A DNA stretch of 64,000 bases from assembly GCF_000007665.1 (NCBI RefSeq), contig NC_006087.1:1-64000 (forward strand). Direction: 5' to 3'. How positions within the stretch are numbered: the first letter of the stretch is position 1; each line of letters begins with the position of its first letter. Positions 48,277 through 56,858 of the stretch are shown piece after piece. This DNA comes from Leifsonia xyli subsp. xyli str. CTCB07 (GTDB lineage Bacteria; Actinomycetota; Actinomycetes; Actinomycetales; Microbacteriaceae). Made by a program: the position numbers and the translations under genes. The notes under the pieces were generated by a model. The model had not been told where the DNA came from, did no database searches, and saw only the letters and a list, made by a program, of their open reading frames with translations.

Positions 48277-48927
48277 TCAGAGGGTGTGCAGCATACCGCT
48301 CAGCCGGGTCACATAGTCTTCGATCAGCATCCTGGCGGCGCGGCCATCGCGGGCGGTGGTGGCCGCGCGCAGCTTCGACGTGAACTCCCTCAGCGCGTTC
48401 GGGTCCAGGCTGCCCCGGAGCTTGCGGGCCACGCGGCGCACCTGTGGGATGACGACCGTGAGCGCGCGCAGCCGCACCTCGTTCCCCTCGACGCGCGCGA
48501 ACGCGACGACCAGGTGCTCGAACACAGTGGCGAAGGTGAGCAGGTCCTCGGTCTCCTCGGCCTCCACCAGGTTCGCCTCCATGTCGGCGATGAGCGCGTC
48601 AGCGTCGTCGTCCCACTCCGGGCCGCCGCGGAGCGCCGCGCCGGCCCACAGATCGCCCGCGACCTCGACTGCCGCGAGGACCCCCTCGATGTCGAACCGT
48701 GCGACCTTGGTGTAGCGGTTGCGCTCCATCTCCACGAGGCCCTGTTCCGCGGGCCGGTCGAGTGCGTGACGGATGGGGGTCCGGGAGATGCCGAGCCACT
48801 CGACGAGGTCGGGTTCGCGCAGACGCTCGCCCGGCTCCAGCGTGCCATCCATGATGGCTGCCTCGATGCGGACGTACGCTTCCTCCGAGAGAGAGATCCG
48901 GGCGACATGGTCGGTGGGCATCGGCAT
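48277..48927 (-). CDS. GntR-family (FadR-like) transcriptional regulator
   Basis: From the ATG at 48927 (Shine-Dalgarno GAGGAAACGA) the product is 216 residues. The N-terminal winged helix is AYVRIEAAIMDGTLEPGERLREPDLVEWLGISRTPIRHALDRPAEQGLVEM, quoted here across its two helices. The C-terminal all-helical FCD-like ligand domain follows. The usual DRL before the wing reads DRP, a possible helix-breaking change. It is transcribed divergently from a second GntR gene across a shared 146-bp promoter region. Confidence 0.85.
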   Translation of the reverse strand: MPMPTDHVARISLSEEAYVRIEAAIMDGTLEPGERLREPDLVEWLGISRTPIRHALDRPAEQGLVEMERNRYTKVARFDIEGVLAAVEVAGDLWAGAALRGGPEWDDDADALIADMEANLVEAEETEDLLTFATVFEHLVVAFARVEGNEVRLRALTVVIPQVRRVARKLRGSLDPNALREFTSKLRAATTARDGRAARMLIEDYVTRLSGMLHTL

Positions 48928-49073
48928 TTCGTTTCCTCCTCGGAACGATGCGGGTTGTGATGGAGAGGACCCTCCTGGTAAACTAAACATATATTAGACC
49001 ACGAACTTTCTAGGATCAGATTGGTTCAGATCTCGATCTGGTGACGATTCTCGGCTGTGCGAAAGAAATACCC
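48928..49073. promoter_or_regulatory. Divergent promoter region between two GntR genes
   Basis: This 146-bp gap contains an AT-rich patch CTAAACATATATTAG (48975-48989), an imperfect inverted repeat that also offers TATATT as a -10-like hexamer. A GntR operator at this place would allow mutual or self regulation. No other structure is seen. Confidence 0.4.
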
Positions 49074-49751
49074 ATGACACTCGACGACTACCCGACACTC
49101 ACCGCGGCGATGCCTGCTCTGACGACCGACCGCCGCTTGCTGCGCAACGATGTCTTCGAGATGCTGCTGGAGCGCATCATGAACGGCTCGTTCGCGCCGG
49201 GGGAGCGGCTCAAGGACGCCGAGCTCACCGCGTGGCTACGGGTCTCCCGCACGCCGGTCCGCGAGGCGCTCAGCCGTCTCGCCGTCGTCGGCCTCATCAA
49301 GACCGCACCCAACCGTTTCACGGTTGTGGCGCCGATGGTCGATGCCGAGATCGCCGGCGCCATCGCCGTTCTCCGCCGGATCTACCCGGACGCGGTGGCA
49401 GAAGCTCTGGAGACCGCCGGCGACGATGCCGAGCTGGAACTGAGCCTGCTTGCGGGCCGGCTGGAACGGGATCTCACCGTCTCCTCGGTCGAGACCTTCC
49501 AGCGGATGATGGGCGTCGTGCTTCTCTACCTCCGCAACCAGGTGCTCGCCGAAACCGTCGAGACCGTTCATCTCCGCCTGATCCGCTACCTCTCGCTCGA
49601 CCCGGCTGCGCAGGGGCTGCTCTCGCGTGAGCGCGTGCTCGGCTTCTCCCGGGCGCTGTGTTCGCGGGACACAGCGGCCGTCCGCGCGATCGAGTCCTTG
49701 CTCGTCGACGCCGAGCACCTCCTCACTCCGCCGGTCGCCGCTGCTGGCTGA
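49074..49751 (+). CDS. GntR-family (FadR-like) transcriptional regulator
   Basis: From the ATG at 49074 the product is 225 residues, with the winged helix around EMLLERIMNGSFAPGERLKDAEL and WLRVSRTPVREALSRLAVVGLI. The FCD-like C-terminal domain is helical. An upstream in-frame ATG at 49041 would add 11 residues without a clear ribosome site. It is paralogous in layout to the divergent GntR gene. The ligand is unknown. Confidence 0.85.
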   Translation: MTLDDYPTLTAAMPALTTDRRLLRNDVFEMLLERIMNGSFAPGERLKDAELTAWLRVSRTPVREALSRLAVVGLIKTAPNRFTVVAPMVDAEIAGAIAVLRRIYPDAVAEALETAGDDAELELSLLAGRLERDLTVSSVETFQRMMGVVLLYLRNQVLAETVETVHLRLIRYLSLDPAAQGLLSRERVLGFSRALCSRDTAAVRAIESLLVDAEHLLTPPVAAAG

Positions 49752-49930
49752 GGGCCGCGGCCGGAAAGACGACCAGGAGCAGGGCGCGCGGCAGCGGCAC
49801 CGCCGAACGGGCCACGATCGCCCCGACGCGACCGAGGGCAATGCCGGGCACCGGGAACACGACGCCCGAGGTGAGCACCGCCACGAGTGCGGTGCCGGCC
49901 GGTGACGGGATCAGCCCGCCGAGCAGGCCC
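49723..49930 (-). pseudogene. C-terminal remnant of an unidentified membrane protein
   Basis: Just past the MarP-like stop, a minus-strand frame reads LRGLLGGLIPSPAGTALVAVL, SGVVFPVPGIALGRVGAIVA and LPRALLLVVFPAAALSQ to a stop at 49723. The alternating hydrophobic segments look like the last two TM helices of a transporter-like protein with no start of its own. It may be a fragment left by a deletion that fused it to the protease end. The evidence is compositional, so the call is tentative. Confidence 0.3.
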
Positions 49931-51110
49931 CTGAGCTGATAGCGACGGAGCCGACGGAGCTGAGGACGGGCCTCAGCTCGTCGAGCGTGAGGGCGTACCC
50001 GGTCTCCGGGTCCACGGTCGAGCGGGCGAACACGACCCCGACCACGTCGCCGGCGGAATCGAGCAGGGGCCCGCCGGAGTTTCCGGGACGGACCGAGCCG
50101 CGGAGCGAGTAGATCTCACGCTCGACGACGCCGCCCTGGTAGATGTCCGTTCCGCGCGCGATGAGCTGGTCGCGCACGCGCTGCGGCGAGATGGCGAACG
50201 GTCCGGCGCCCGGGTAACCGGCGGCGTAAGCCGCCTCGCCCGCGCCGAGGTCCTGGCCGATGTCGAGCGGCGGTGCGCTGAGGCCGGTGACGCCCAGCAC
50301 TGCGAGGTCGCGCTCGGGATCGAAGGCCAGCAGCGTCGCGCGGTCGATGGTGTCGCCGTCTCGGATCACCACCGAGGCCGCGCCCGCGACCACATGCGCG
50401 TTGGTGACGACGCGGCCGGGCTGAACGACCCAGCCGCTGCCCTCCGAGTCGATGCCGCACGCGGGTTTCGAGGCCAGGACGGTCACGACCGAGTTCCGCG
50501 ACTTGGCGACGGCGGCCGGCACGGAATCGCCGGGGGCCTGCACGTTCTTGATCGGCTCGGCGTCCTCGAAGACCTTCGGCAGCCCGGCGCTGGTGAGCGC
50601 GTCGTCCACCGCGCCGAGCACGCTCGAAGACGGGAGCGGAGCGATGCCGTTCAGGGTCTCGACCACGCGCGATGAACTGGCGGCCTGGACGACGGTCGCG
50701 AGACTCGTCGCCATCGCGAAACCGGCCACCAGCCAGACGGCGACGGCCCAGGTGAGAACGCCCAGCGCACCTCCGATCAGCGAGTCCAGCCATCGGACCG
50801 GACCGTGGCGGAGCAGCTTGCCGATGAGCGCTGCCGCAGCGGTCGCGATCGCGTACATGACCGTGGCGCACACCAGGATGACGACGGCCGCCACGATGGA
50901 CCGCTGTGAGACGCCGGTGAGGCCCGAAGCGGCCATCCACTCGACGACTGCCGGCGCGAGCGCCAGGCCGAGCGCGAGACCGCACGCGAGGCCGATCAGC
51001 GACCCGGCCGTTTTGATGGCGCCGTTGCTCAGGCCGGCGATCATCGCGAGGACAGCGAGCACCAGCAGCACGACGTCCACCACGATCTCCACGGGTTCAC
51101 CCTGCCCCAC
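49911..51110 (-). CDS. MarP-like membrane-anchored serine protease
   Basis: MarP-type proteases combine a CvpA-like four-TM domain with an extracytoplasmic trypsin-like domain and protect against acid and oxidative stress in mycobacteria. The 399-residue protein has TM helices over roughly residues 8-135. The protease domain has the triad His in VTNAHVVAG, Asp in ERDLAVLGV and Ser in RPGNSGGPLLD, plus a Cys (KPACGIDSEGSGW) that could form the regulatory disulfide. The GTG at 51110 is given; GTG 51092 is an alternative. Confidence 0.92.
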   Translation of the reverse strand: MGQGEPVEIVVDVVLLVLAVLAMIAGLSNGAIKTAGSLIGLACGLALGLALAPAVVEWMAASGLTGVSQRSIVAAVVILVCATVMYAIATAAAALIGKLLRHGPVRWLDSLIGGALGVLTWAVAVWLVAGFAMATSLATVVQAASSSRVVETLNGIAPLPSSSVLGAVDDALTSAGLPKVFEDAEPIKNVQAPGDSVPAAVAKSRNSVVTVLASKPACGIDSEGSGWVVQPGRVVTNAHVVAGAASVVIRDGDTIDRATLLAFDPERDLAVLGVTGLSAPPLDIGQDLGAGEAAYAAGYPGAGPFAISPQRVRDQLIARGTDIYQGGVVEREIYSLRGSVRPGNSGGPLLDSAGDVVGVVFARSTVDPETGYALTLDELRPVLSSVGSVAISSGACSAG

Positions 51111-51176
51111 CAGGCTGGGGGAGCGCTGGGGTGGCGCTGGGTCGTTGCAGGGGCGCCGAAGCCGTGCGGGTGTGGG

Positions 51177-51836
51177 TCAGCGCCGTTCGCCGCTGCCCGA
51201 GTCCCCCTCCGCGGCCTCCTCCACATCGCCGTCGCTCGCCGGTGTTTTCCGGTGTGCGGTCAGCACAACGACGACGGCCGCGAGCGCCAGCACGACGATC
51301 GCGATCGCGATCCCGATGACCAGCCCCAGGGCGTTCTCATCGGACGCCTTCGCCGGCTGCAGTGTCGAGGCGGTGTCCGTGGCGGCCGGTGCGGGCTCGG
51401 TGGTGGCGTGCGCAGTCGGCTCGGGCCCCGCCAGAGCGGCCGTTGCTCCGCAGAGGGTCGTCGCGCTGCCCGCGGCGGCGGCGCTGCCCGGGGGAGGCTG
51501 GTAGGCGAAGGCGTAGGAGTTCGACACGGTGTGGCCATCGGAGGAGACCGCCTGATAGGTGACGGTGTACCGGCCGCCGATGCCGAGGGAGACCGGTGCG
51601 CTGATGGTCGAGCCGGAGATGGCCGCGCATCCCGTCTCGAAGTGCTGTGAGCCGCCGTCCGGCCCGGTGACCGTGAGCAGGGCGCCGGCGCCGGTCAGGT
51701 TGAGCGCCGGCGCGTTGAAGGTCAGCGTCACAGAGCCGATCGGTTCGGTGACCGTTGAATCGGCGGCCGGGGTTGTGGAGATCAGGTAGTCGTGCGCGGC
51801 GGCTCCCGTGACGGCGGCGAGGAGTCGGCGGTTCAT
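51177..51836 (-). CDS. CopC-domain copper-resistance-like surface protein
   Basis: The 219-residue protein begins with an unusually short hydrophobic signal (MNRRLLAAVTGAAAH). It is followed by a CopC beta-barrel domain: HDYLISTTPAADSTVTEPIGSVTLTFNAP and GRYTVTYQAVSSDGHTVSNSYAFAY, with the His residues at the mature N-terminus and in DGH that bind copper in the family. A Thr/Ala-rich linker, a C-terminal TM helix (about residues 172-192) and an acidic tail anchor it. The short signal may reflect a small in-frame deletion. Confidence 0.85.
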   Translation of the reverse strand: MNRRLLAAVTGAAAHDYLISTTPAADSTVTEPIGSVTLTFNAPALNLTGAGALLTVTGPDGGSQHFETGCAAISGSTISAPVSLGIGGRYTVTYQAVSSDGHTVSNSYAFAYQPPPGSAAAAGSATTLCGATAALAGPEPTAHATTEPAPAATDTASTLQPAKASDENALGLVIGIAIAIVVLALAAVVVVLTAHRKTPASDGDVEEAAEGDSGSGERR

Positions 51837-51945
51837 GCCAGAACCCTAGTTGATCCGCTCACAGAGATCCCGAAGGCCATCCGCGGTGTAGGTATTCTAC
51901 GAGGGATACCCAGGCTGGCCCGAACTCCGGTACGAAGGAGGTGCG

Positions 51946-53229
51946 GTGCCCAGAGGAGCCAATCTTCCGGCGATCGCCGCGTTCAACGAGACCGTTGTGC
52001 TCGACGCTGTGCGCCGCTCGGCCGACGGGCTGAGCCGGGTCGAGGTCGCAGCGGCGACGGGCCTCTCCGCGCAGACCGTCACGAATGTGACGCGCCGGTT
52101 GCTCGCGCAGGGGGTCATCCGCGAGGCCGGGAAGCACAGCGAGGGCAGCCCCGGGAAGCCGCGCACCATCCTGCGTCTGGACCCGGCCGGGGCCTACGCG
52201 ATCGGCGTGCATCTCGATCCCACCGTGATCACCTGTGTCCTGCTCGATCTGGAAGGCGTGGTGGTGAACCACCTGCGTTGCCTGTCGTCCCCGGACGGGG
52301 ACGCTGTCGCGACGCTGGCGGTCGCAGCGGAGGCGATCGCTGTCCTCTTGACGACCCAGGGTGTGGACTCGGGGCGCGCGATCGGTGTCGGTGTGGCCAC
52401 TCCTGGCCCGATCGACACCGAGACGGGTGTGGTCGTTCGCCCGCCGCTCATCCCCGGCTGGAACGACTTCCACCTCCGCGACGAGCTGACGGCCGCCACG
52501 GGACTGCCCGTGCTGCTCGCGAAAGACGTCACGAGCGCCGCTGTCGCCGAGCGCTGGCACGGCCCTGCTGGGGCGAGCGGCGACTACGCATTCGTGTACT
52601 ACGGCACCGGGGTCGGGGTTGGATTCGTGCTCGGCGGTTCGGTCTACACGGGGTTCACCGACAACGCGGTCGATGTCGGACACGCGCTGGTGGACCCCGG
52701 CGGCGCGCTCTGCGCGTGCGGCCGGCGCGGCTGCTACGGCGAGTCCGTCCGGCCGTACCGGCTGGTGATGCAGGGACTGTGGGCCGGCATCCTGCCCGTT
52801 CCGCCCGGACTGGAGATCGTAGCCGGGGAGGACGCGCCCTTGGATGTCGAGACCGTCGACGCGCTGTTCACATGCCTGGCTGCCGCGGCTGCCGCGGGCG
52901 ACGAGCGGGCCGTGGAGATCGTGGACCGCAGCATCCGGAGCACCGCTTTTTACCTGTCAAACTTGACCGCGCTGCTCGACCTCGACCGCGTCGTCTTCGG
53001 CGGACCTTTCTGGACTCGCGTGGAGAGCCGCTACCTCGACCAGCTGCCGCAGCGGCTCGCCGAGTTGCACATCGACACCCTGACCCATCCCACGGCCATC
53101 GTCGCGAGCGCTGTGGGCGACGATGTCGCCGCCGTCGGCGCAGCCTGCCTGGTGCTGGATGCGACTTCGCGCCGTGAGGCGAAAGCAGAATGGAATTTTG
53201 AATTTTACATCCCCCTCACCTGGGGGTGA
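51946..53229 (+). CDS. ROK-family transcriptional regulator
   Basis: This is a sugar-responsive repressor, 427 residues, with an N-terminal HTH (SRVEVAAATGLSAQTVTNVTRRLLAQGVI) and a ROK domain. The ROK zinc motif is present as GHALVDPGGALCACGRRGCYGE, with the His and CxCGxxGC cysteines. The GTG start has an excellent Shine-Dalgarno, AAGGAGG. The last 20 residues (AEWNFEFYIPLTWG) do not look like the family and may reflect 3' sequence change. It precedes the mannoside ABC/mannosidase cluster in the same direction and most likely controls it. Confidence 0.9.
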   Translation: MPRGANLPAIAAFNETVVLDAVRRSADGLSRVEVAAATGLSAQTVTNVTRRLLAQGVIREAGKHSEGSPGKPRTILRLDPAGAYAIGVHLDPTVITCVLLDLEGVVVNHLRCLSSPDGDAVATLAVAAEAIAVLLTTQGVDSGRAIGVGVATPGPIDTETGVVVRPPLIPGWNDFHLRDELTAATGLPVLLAKDVTSAAVAERWHGPAGASGDYAFVYYGTGVGVGFVLGGSVYTGFTDNAVDVGHALVDPGGALCACGRRGCYGESVRPYRLVMQGLWAGILPVPPGLEIVAGEDAPLDVETVDALFTCLAAAAAAGDERAVEIVDRSIRSTAFYLSNLTALLDLDRVVFGGPFWTRVESRYLDQLPQRLAELHIDTLTHPTAIVASAVGDDVAAVGAACLVLDATSRREAKAEWNFEFYIPLTWG

Positions 53230-53332
53230 GGTCACGATTTCATTGTGGGCATTGCTCTTTAAATTAAATTGATTTATAAATTACAGAGTGTCTGAGGCAT
53301 CTGGCCGGGAGACCGTATGCAAAGGAGCATCG
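53230..53332 (+). promoter_or_regulatory. AT-rich promoter/operator of the mannoside cluster
   Basis: After the ROK gene stop, which lies within a small CCTCACC/GGTGAGG hairpin, comes a markedly AT-rich patch at about 53259-53284 (TTTAAATTAAATTGATTTAT). ROK regulators often bind AT-rich inverted repeats, so this is the likely operator. AAAGGAG at about 53321-53327 is the ribosome site of the next gene. Confidence 0.5.
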
Positions 53333-54689
53333 ATGAAGCGGAATAGCTTTCTGGGGGCCGTCGTCGCCACCGCAGCGCTTGTCGTGCTGGCCGGGTGTTC
53401 GCCTTCCTCCGGCGGGGGTGACGGGAAGACCATCAAGGTCGCGTTCCAAGATTTTGGATCGGACATCATGGCCACCTTCATGGGCAAGGCCAAAACGGAG
53501 TTCGAGAAGGCCAACCCCGGTGTCAAGGTCACCCTCGTGCCGATCAAAGCGGCCGAGAACGACTATTACACCAAACTCTCGCTGATGAACCGCGCCGCTG
53601 CGACAGCGCCGGATGTCATGTCGGAAGACACCTTTCATCCGCGCTGACGCACAGGCCGGCTACCTGGCTCCGCTCGACTCCTATGTTGGCACATGGTCCG
53701 ACTGGTCGAACTTCTACGACAACGCGAAGGCCGCCGGCAAGGGCGACGACGGCAAGGTGTACGGAATCCCAACCGGGACCGACACCCGCGGGCTCTGGTA
53801 CAACAAGCAGATCTTCGAGAAGGCGGGCATCGCGACGCCGTTGGAGCCGAAGAGCTGGGACGACGTTCTCAGCGCTGCGAAGAAGATCAAGGCGGCAGAC
53901 CCGGGCGTCATCCCGCTCAACATCTTCTCCGGCAAGGCCGCTGGTGAGGCGAGTTCGATGCAGGGCTTCGAGATGCTGCTGTACGGTGCGAGCGAGAAGG
54001 GGCTCTACGACGACAAATCGGGCAAGTGGATCACCGGCTCCAAGGCGTTCACGGCGGCGCTGGACGTGATCAAGGAGGTCTATCAGGGCGGTCTCGGCCC
54101 GGGCCCCGAGATCGCAAGCGACACGAACTACCAGAACACGATCAACAACCAGCTCATGCCGCAGGGCAAGCTGGCGATCAACCTCGACGGCTCGTGGGCG
54201 TCGAACGCCTGGCTGCCGGCAGGCGCGACGCCGTGGGCGGACTGGTCAAAGGTGATGGGCACGACGCCCATGCCGACGATGGACGGGCAGGACCCGGGCA
54301 AGATCAGCCTCTCCGGCGGCTGGACATTCTCGATGGGCGCGAAGAGCGCGGCGAAGGACACGGCCTGGAAGTTCATCGCCTTCGTTACCGACAAAGAACG
54401 GTCGCTCGAGTACAACATCAACACGGCCGGCATCCCGGTGCGGAAGGATGTGGCCGACGACCAGAAGTACAAGGAGTCCAACCCGACGTCCGAGTTCTTC
54501 TCCTCGCTGGTCGCCGTGACGAAGTTCCGACCCGCGACACCGGACTATCCGAAGATCTCGAACGGCATCCAGGTGGCGATGGAGTCTGTGATGACCGGGC
54601 AGTCCTCATCGTCCGAGGCCGCGAAAGTCTACGACGACACCGTCGTCGGGATCGTCGGTGAGGGCAAGACGCAAAAAGCGGCTCAGTAA
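53333..54689 (+). pseudogene. Sugar ABC transporter substrate-binding lipoprotein, frameshifted
   Basis: The gene starts at ATG 53333 with a lipoprotein signal, MKRNSFLGAVVATAALVVLAGCS (lipobox LAGC), and reads TIKVAFQDFGSDIMATFMGKAK to APDVMSEDTF. At about 53,630 an extra T in the CCTTTCATCC run shifts the frame; the rest (IRADAQAGYLAPLD, GTDTRGLWYNKQIF, INLDGSWASNAWLPAG) continues to 54689. It belongs to the extracellular binding protein family 1 of CUT1 importers. Only the single-base insertion disables it, so decay looks recent. Confidence 0.92.
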
Positions 54690-54691
54690 CC

Positions 54692-55652
54692 GTGGCTTCT
54701 ACCCTCGACGCCGCCGCGCGTGGCCGGACCAGTCCGGTCCGGCCACCGCGCGAGCGGTCGAAGGAACGTTCGCGTGCCCAGGCCCGCCGCTCCCTCGCCC
54801 GGACTGTCCCCCTGGTGCCTGCCATCGGCCTGCTGGTGGTCTTCCTGCTCGGGCCCATCCTCTCTTCATTTCTATGGTTCGTTCACGAACATGTCGCTCA
54901 CCGGCTCCGCGGCTGCGTCGAGCGAGTGGGTGGGGCTGCGGAACTACATCGACCTGTTCGAGAGCCCGGACTTCCCGGTCTCGGTCTGGCTGACCCTCGT
55001 CTTCCTCCTCGGCTCGGCCGTCATCGGCCAGAACGTGGTGGGGATGGCCCTGGCGCTGCTCATGCGCTCCGGCAGCCGCTGGGTCGGCGCGCTCGTCTCG
55101 ACCTTTGTGGTGGGAGCGTGGGTACTGCCGGAGATCGTGGCGGCGTTCGCGTCCTACGCGTTCTTCAGCCAGCACGGCACGCTCAACGCCATCCTCGCTG
55201 TGTTCGGGATCACCGGGCCGTCGTGGCTGTTCGCCTTTCCGATGCTCTCGATCATCCTGGCGAACACCTGGCGCGGGACCGCGTTCTCGATGCTCGTGTA
55301 CTCGGCGGCGTTGCAGGAGGTGCCGCCGGAGATCACCGAGGCGGCCGAGGTCGACGGTGCGAACGGCGCGAAGCGGTTCTTCCTCGTGACGCTGCCGATG
55401 ATCCGCCGCAGCGTCTCGACCAACCTGATGATCATCACGCTCCAGACGCTCTCGGTCTTCACCCTCATCTACGTGATGACCGGCGGCGGCCCCGGCAACA
55501 AGAGCATGACCCTGCCGGTGCTCGCCTACCAGGAGGCGTTCAAGTTCTCCGAACTCGGCTACGGCACGGCGATCGCGACCATCCTGCTGCTCGTCGGCGC
55601 GGTCTTCGCGATCGTCTACGTGCGCGCGCTCAAGACGGAGGCGGACTCGTGA
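54692..55652 (+). pseudogene. Sugar ABC transporter permease 1 (MalF-like), frameshifted
   Basis: The gene begins GTG 54692, MASTLDAAARGRTSPV, and reads to the first TM helix, LVPAIGLLVVFLLGPILSSF. Near 54,872 one extra T in TCATTTCTATGG breaks the frame; the remainder (YGSFTNMSLTGSAAASSEWVGLRNYIDLF onward) ends at 55652. The EAA permease loop EITEAAEVDGANGAKRFF is intact. The long open frame from 54692 to 56485 is an artefact joining the shifted start to the next gene. Confidence 0.9.
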
Positions 55653-56485
55653 AACTGTCCTCGCCCAACGGCATCGCCCTGAAGTGGACGGCCAATGTCC
55701 TGCTCCTGCTCATCGGCATCGTATTCGTGCTGCCCCTCGTCTGGGTCGTGCTCGCCTCCTTCGACGGTGCTGCGACGCTCTCGGTCGCCTGGCCGAAAGA
55801 GTGGACGATAGAGAACTTCCACAAGGTGCTCACGCCCGAGCTGGCTTTCCTGCCGCTGTGGAACAGCCTCCTGCTCTCCGCGGGGTGCGCGATCGTCACC
55901 GTGGTCGTCGCCGTCCTCGCGGCGTATCCGCTGTCGCGCTACCGCAACCGGTTCAACCGGCCGTTCCTCTACGCCATCCTGTTCGGGATGTGTCTGCCGA
56001 TCACGGCGATGATGGTGCCGGTCTACAGCCTGTTCGTGTCGCTGAACCTGATCGACTCGCTGGGCGGTACCATTCTCTTCATGGCGGCCTCGTCCCTTCC
56101 GATGGCGATCTGGATGACGAAGAATTTCGTCGACTCGGTGCCGATCTCCTTGGAGGAGGCGGCCTGGGTGGATGGCGCGTCCAGTATGAAGACGCTGTGG
56201 ACAGTCGTTGTCCCCTTGGTGCGCCCCGGCATCGCCGTCGTCTTCATCTACGTGTTCGTGGCGGCGTGGGGCAACTTCTTCGTGCCCTTCGTGCTGCTGC
56301 TGAGCCCAGAGAACCAACCGGCCGCGGTGAGTATCTTCACTTTCTTCGGTCAGTACGGCGCGGTGGCGTACGGCCAGCTCGCCGCATATTCGCTTATCTA
56401 CTCTGTTCCCGTCATCGCCCTCTATGTCATCGTCTCCCGCTCGCTCGGCGGCTCGTCCGCGCTCGCGGGGGCGGTGAAGGGCTGA
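55649..56485 (+). CDS. Sugar ABC transporter permease 2 (MalG-like)
   Basis: This is the inner-membrane permease of a CUT1 importer, 278 residues from GTG 55649, which overlaps the stop of permease 1 (GTGA). Six TM helices are evident, with the EAA loop reading SLEEAAWVDGASSMKTLWTVVVPLVRPG. No lesion is seen, but its partner permease and binding protein are broken, so it is probably non-functional in transport. No ATPase is encoded here; CUT1 systems often share one such as MsiK. Confidence 0.92.
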   Translation: MKLSSPNGIALKWTANVLLLLIGIVFVLPLVWVVLASFDGAATLSVAWPKEWTIENFHKVLTPELAFLPLWNSLLLSAGCAIVTVVVAVLAAYPLSRYRNRFNRPFLYAILFGMCLPITAMMVPVYSLFVSLNLIDSLGGTILFMAASSLPMAIWMTKNFVDSVPISLEEAAWVDGASSMKTLWTVVVPLVRPGIAVVFIYVFVAAWGNFFVPFVLLLSPENQPAAVSIFTFFGQYGAVAYGQLAAYSLIYSVPVIALYVIVSRSLGGSSALAGAVKG

Positions 56486-56858
56486 GCTCCCCCGAGAAGG
56501 AGTTTTCCTTGTACCAGCACAACCAGCTCGCAGAGACAGGCTGCGGGTCGACCGATTCGTGCGCGAGCGTCTGACGCCCGCTCTCGAGCGCGCGGCCGTT
56601 CCGGTGACCGTCGAGGCGTGGGAGGCGCCGGATGAGCCGGTGCCGTTCGCGGAGGCTGCGGCGGCCGAGTTCGCGCCGTTCGCCGTCGGCCGTCCGTGGG
56701 GTACGGTGTGGTTCCGGGTCGCCGGGACGGTTCCGGCCGAGTGGGAGGCCGCGGCAGAGGATGTCGAACTGGTCGTGGACCTCGGGTTCACGGTGGGCCA
56801 GGCGGGTTTCCAGGCGGAGGGCCTGGTCTGGGCGACCGACGGGGCGATCCTCAAGCTT

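Noticed and set aside
54692..56485. A single 597-codon protein joining both permeases
   Set aside because: The middle is out-of-frame translation of permease 1. The start of permease 1 and the whole of permease 2 happen to share a frame after a one-base insertion.
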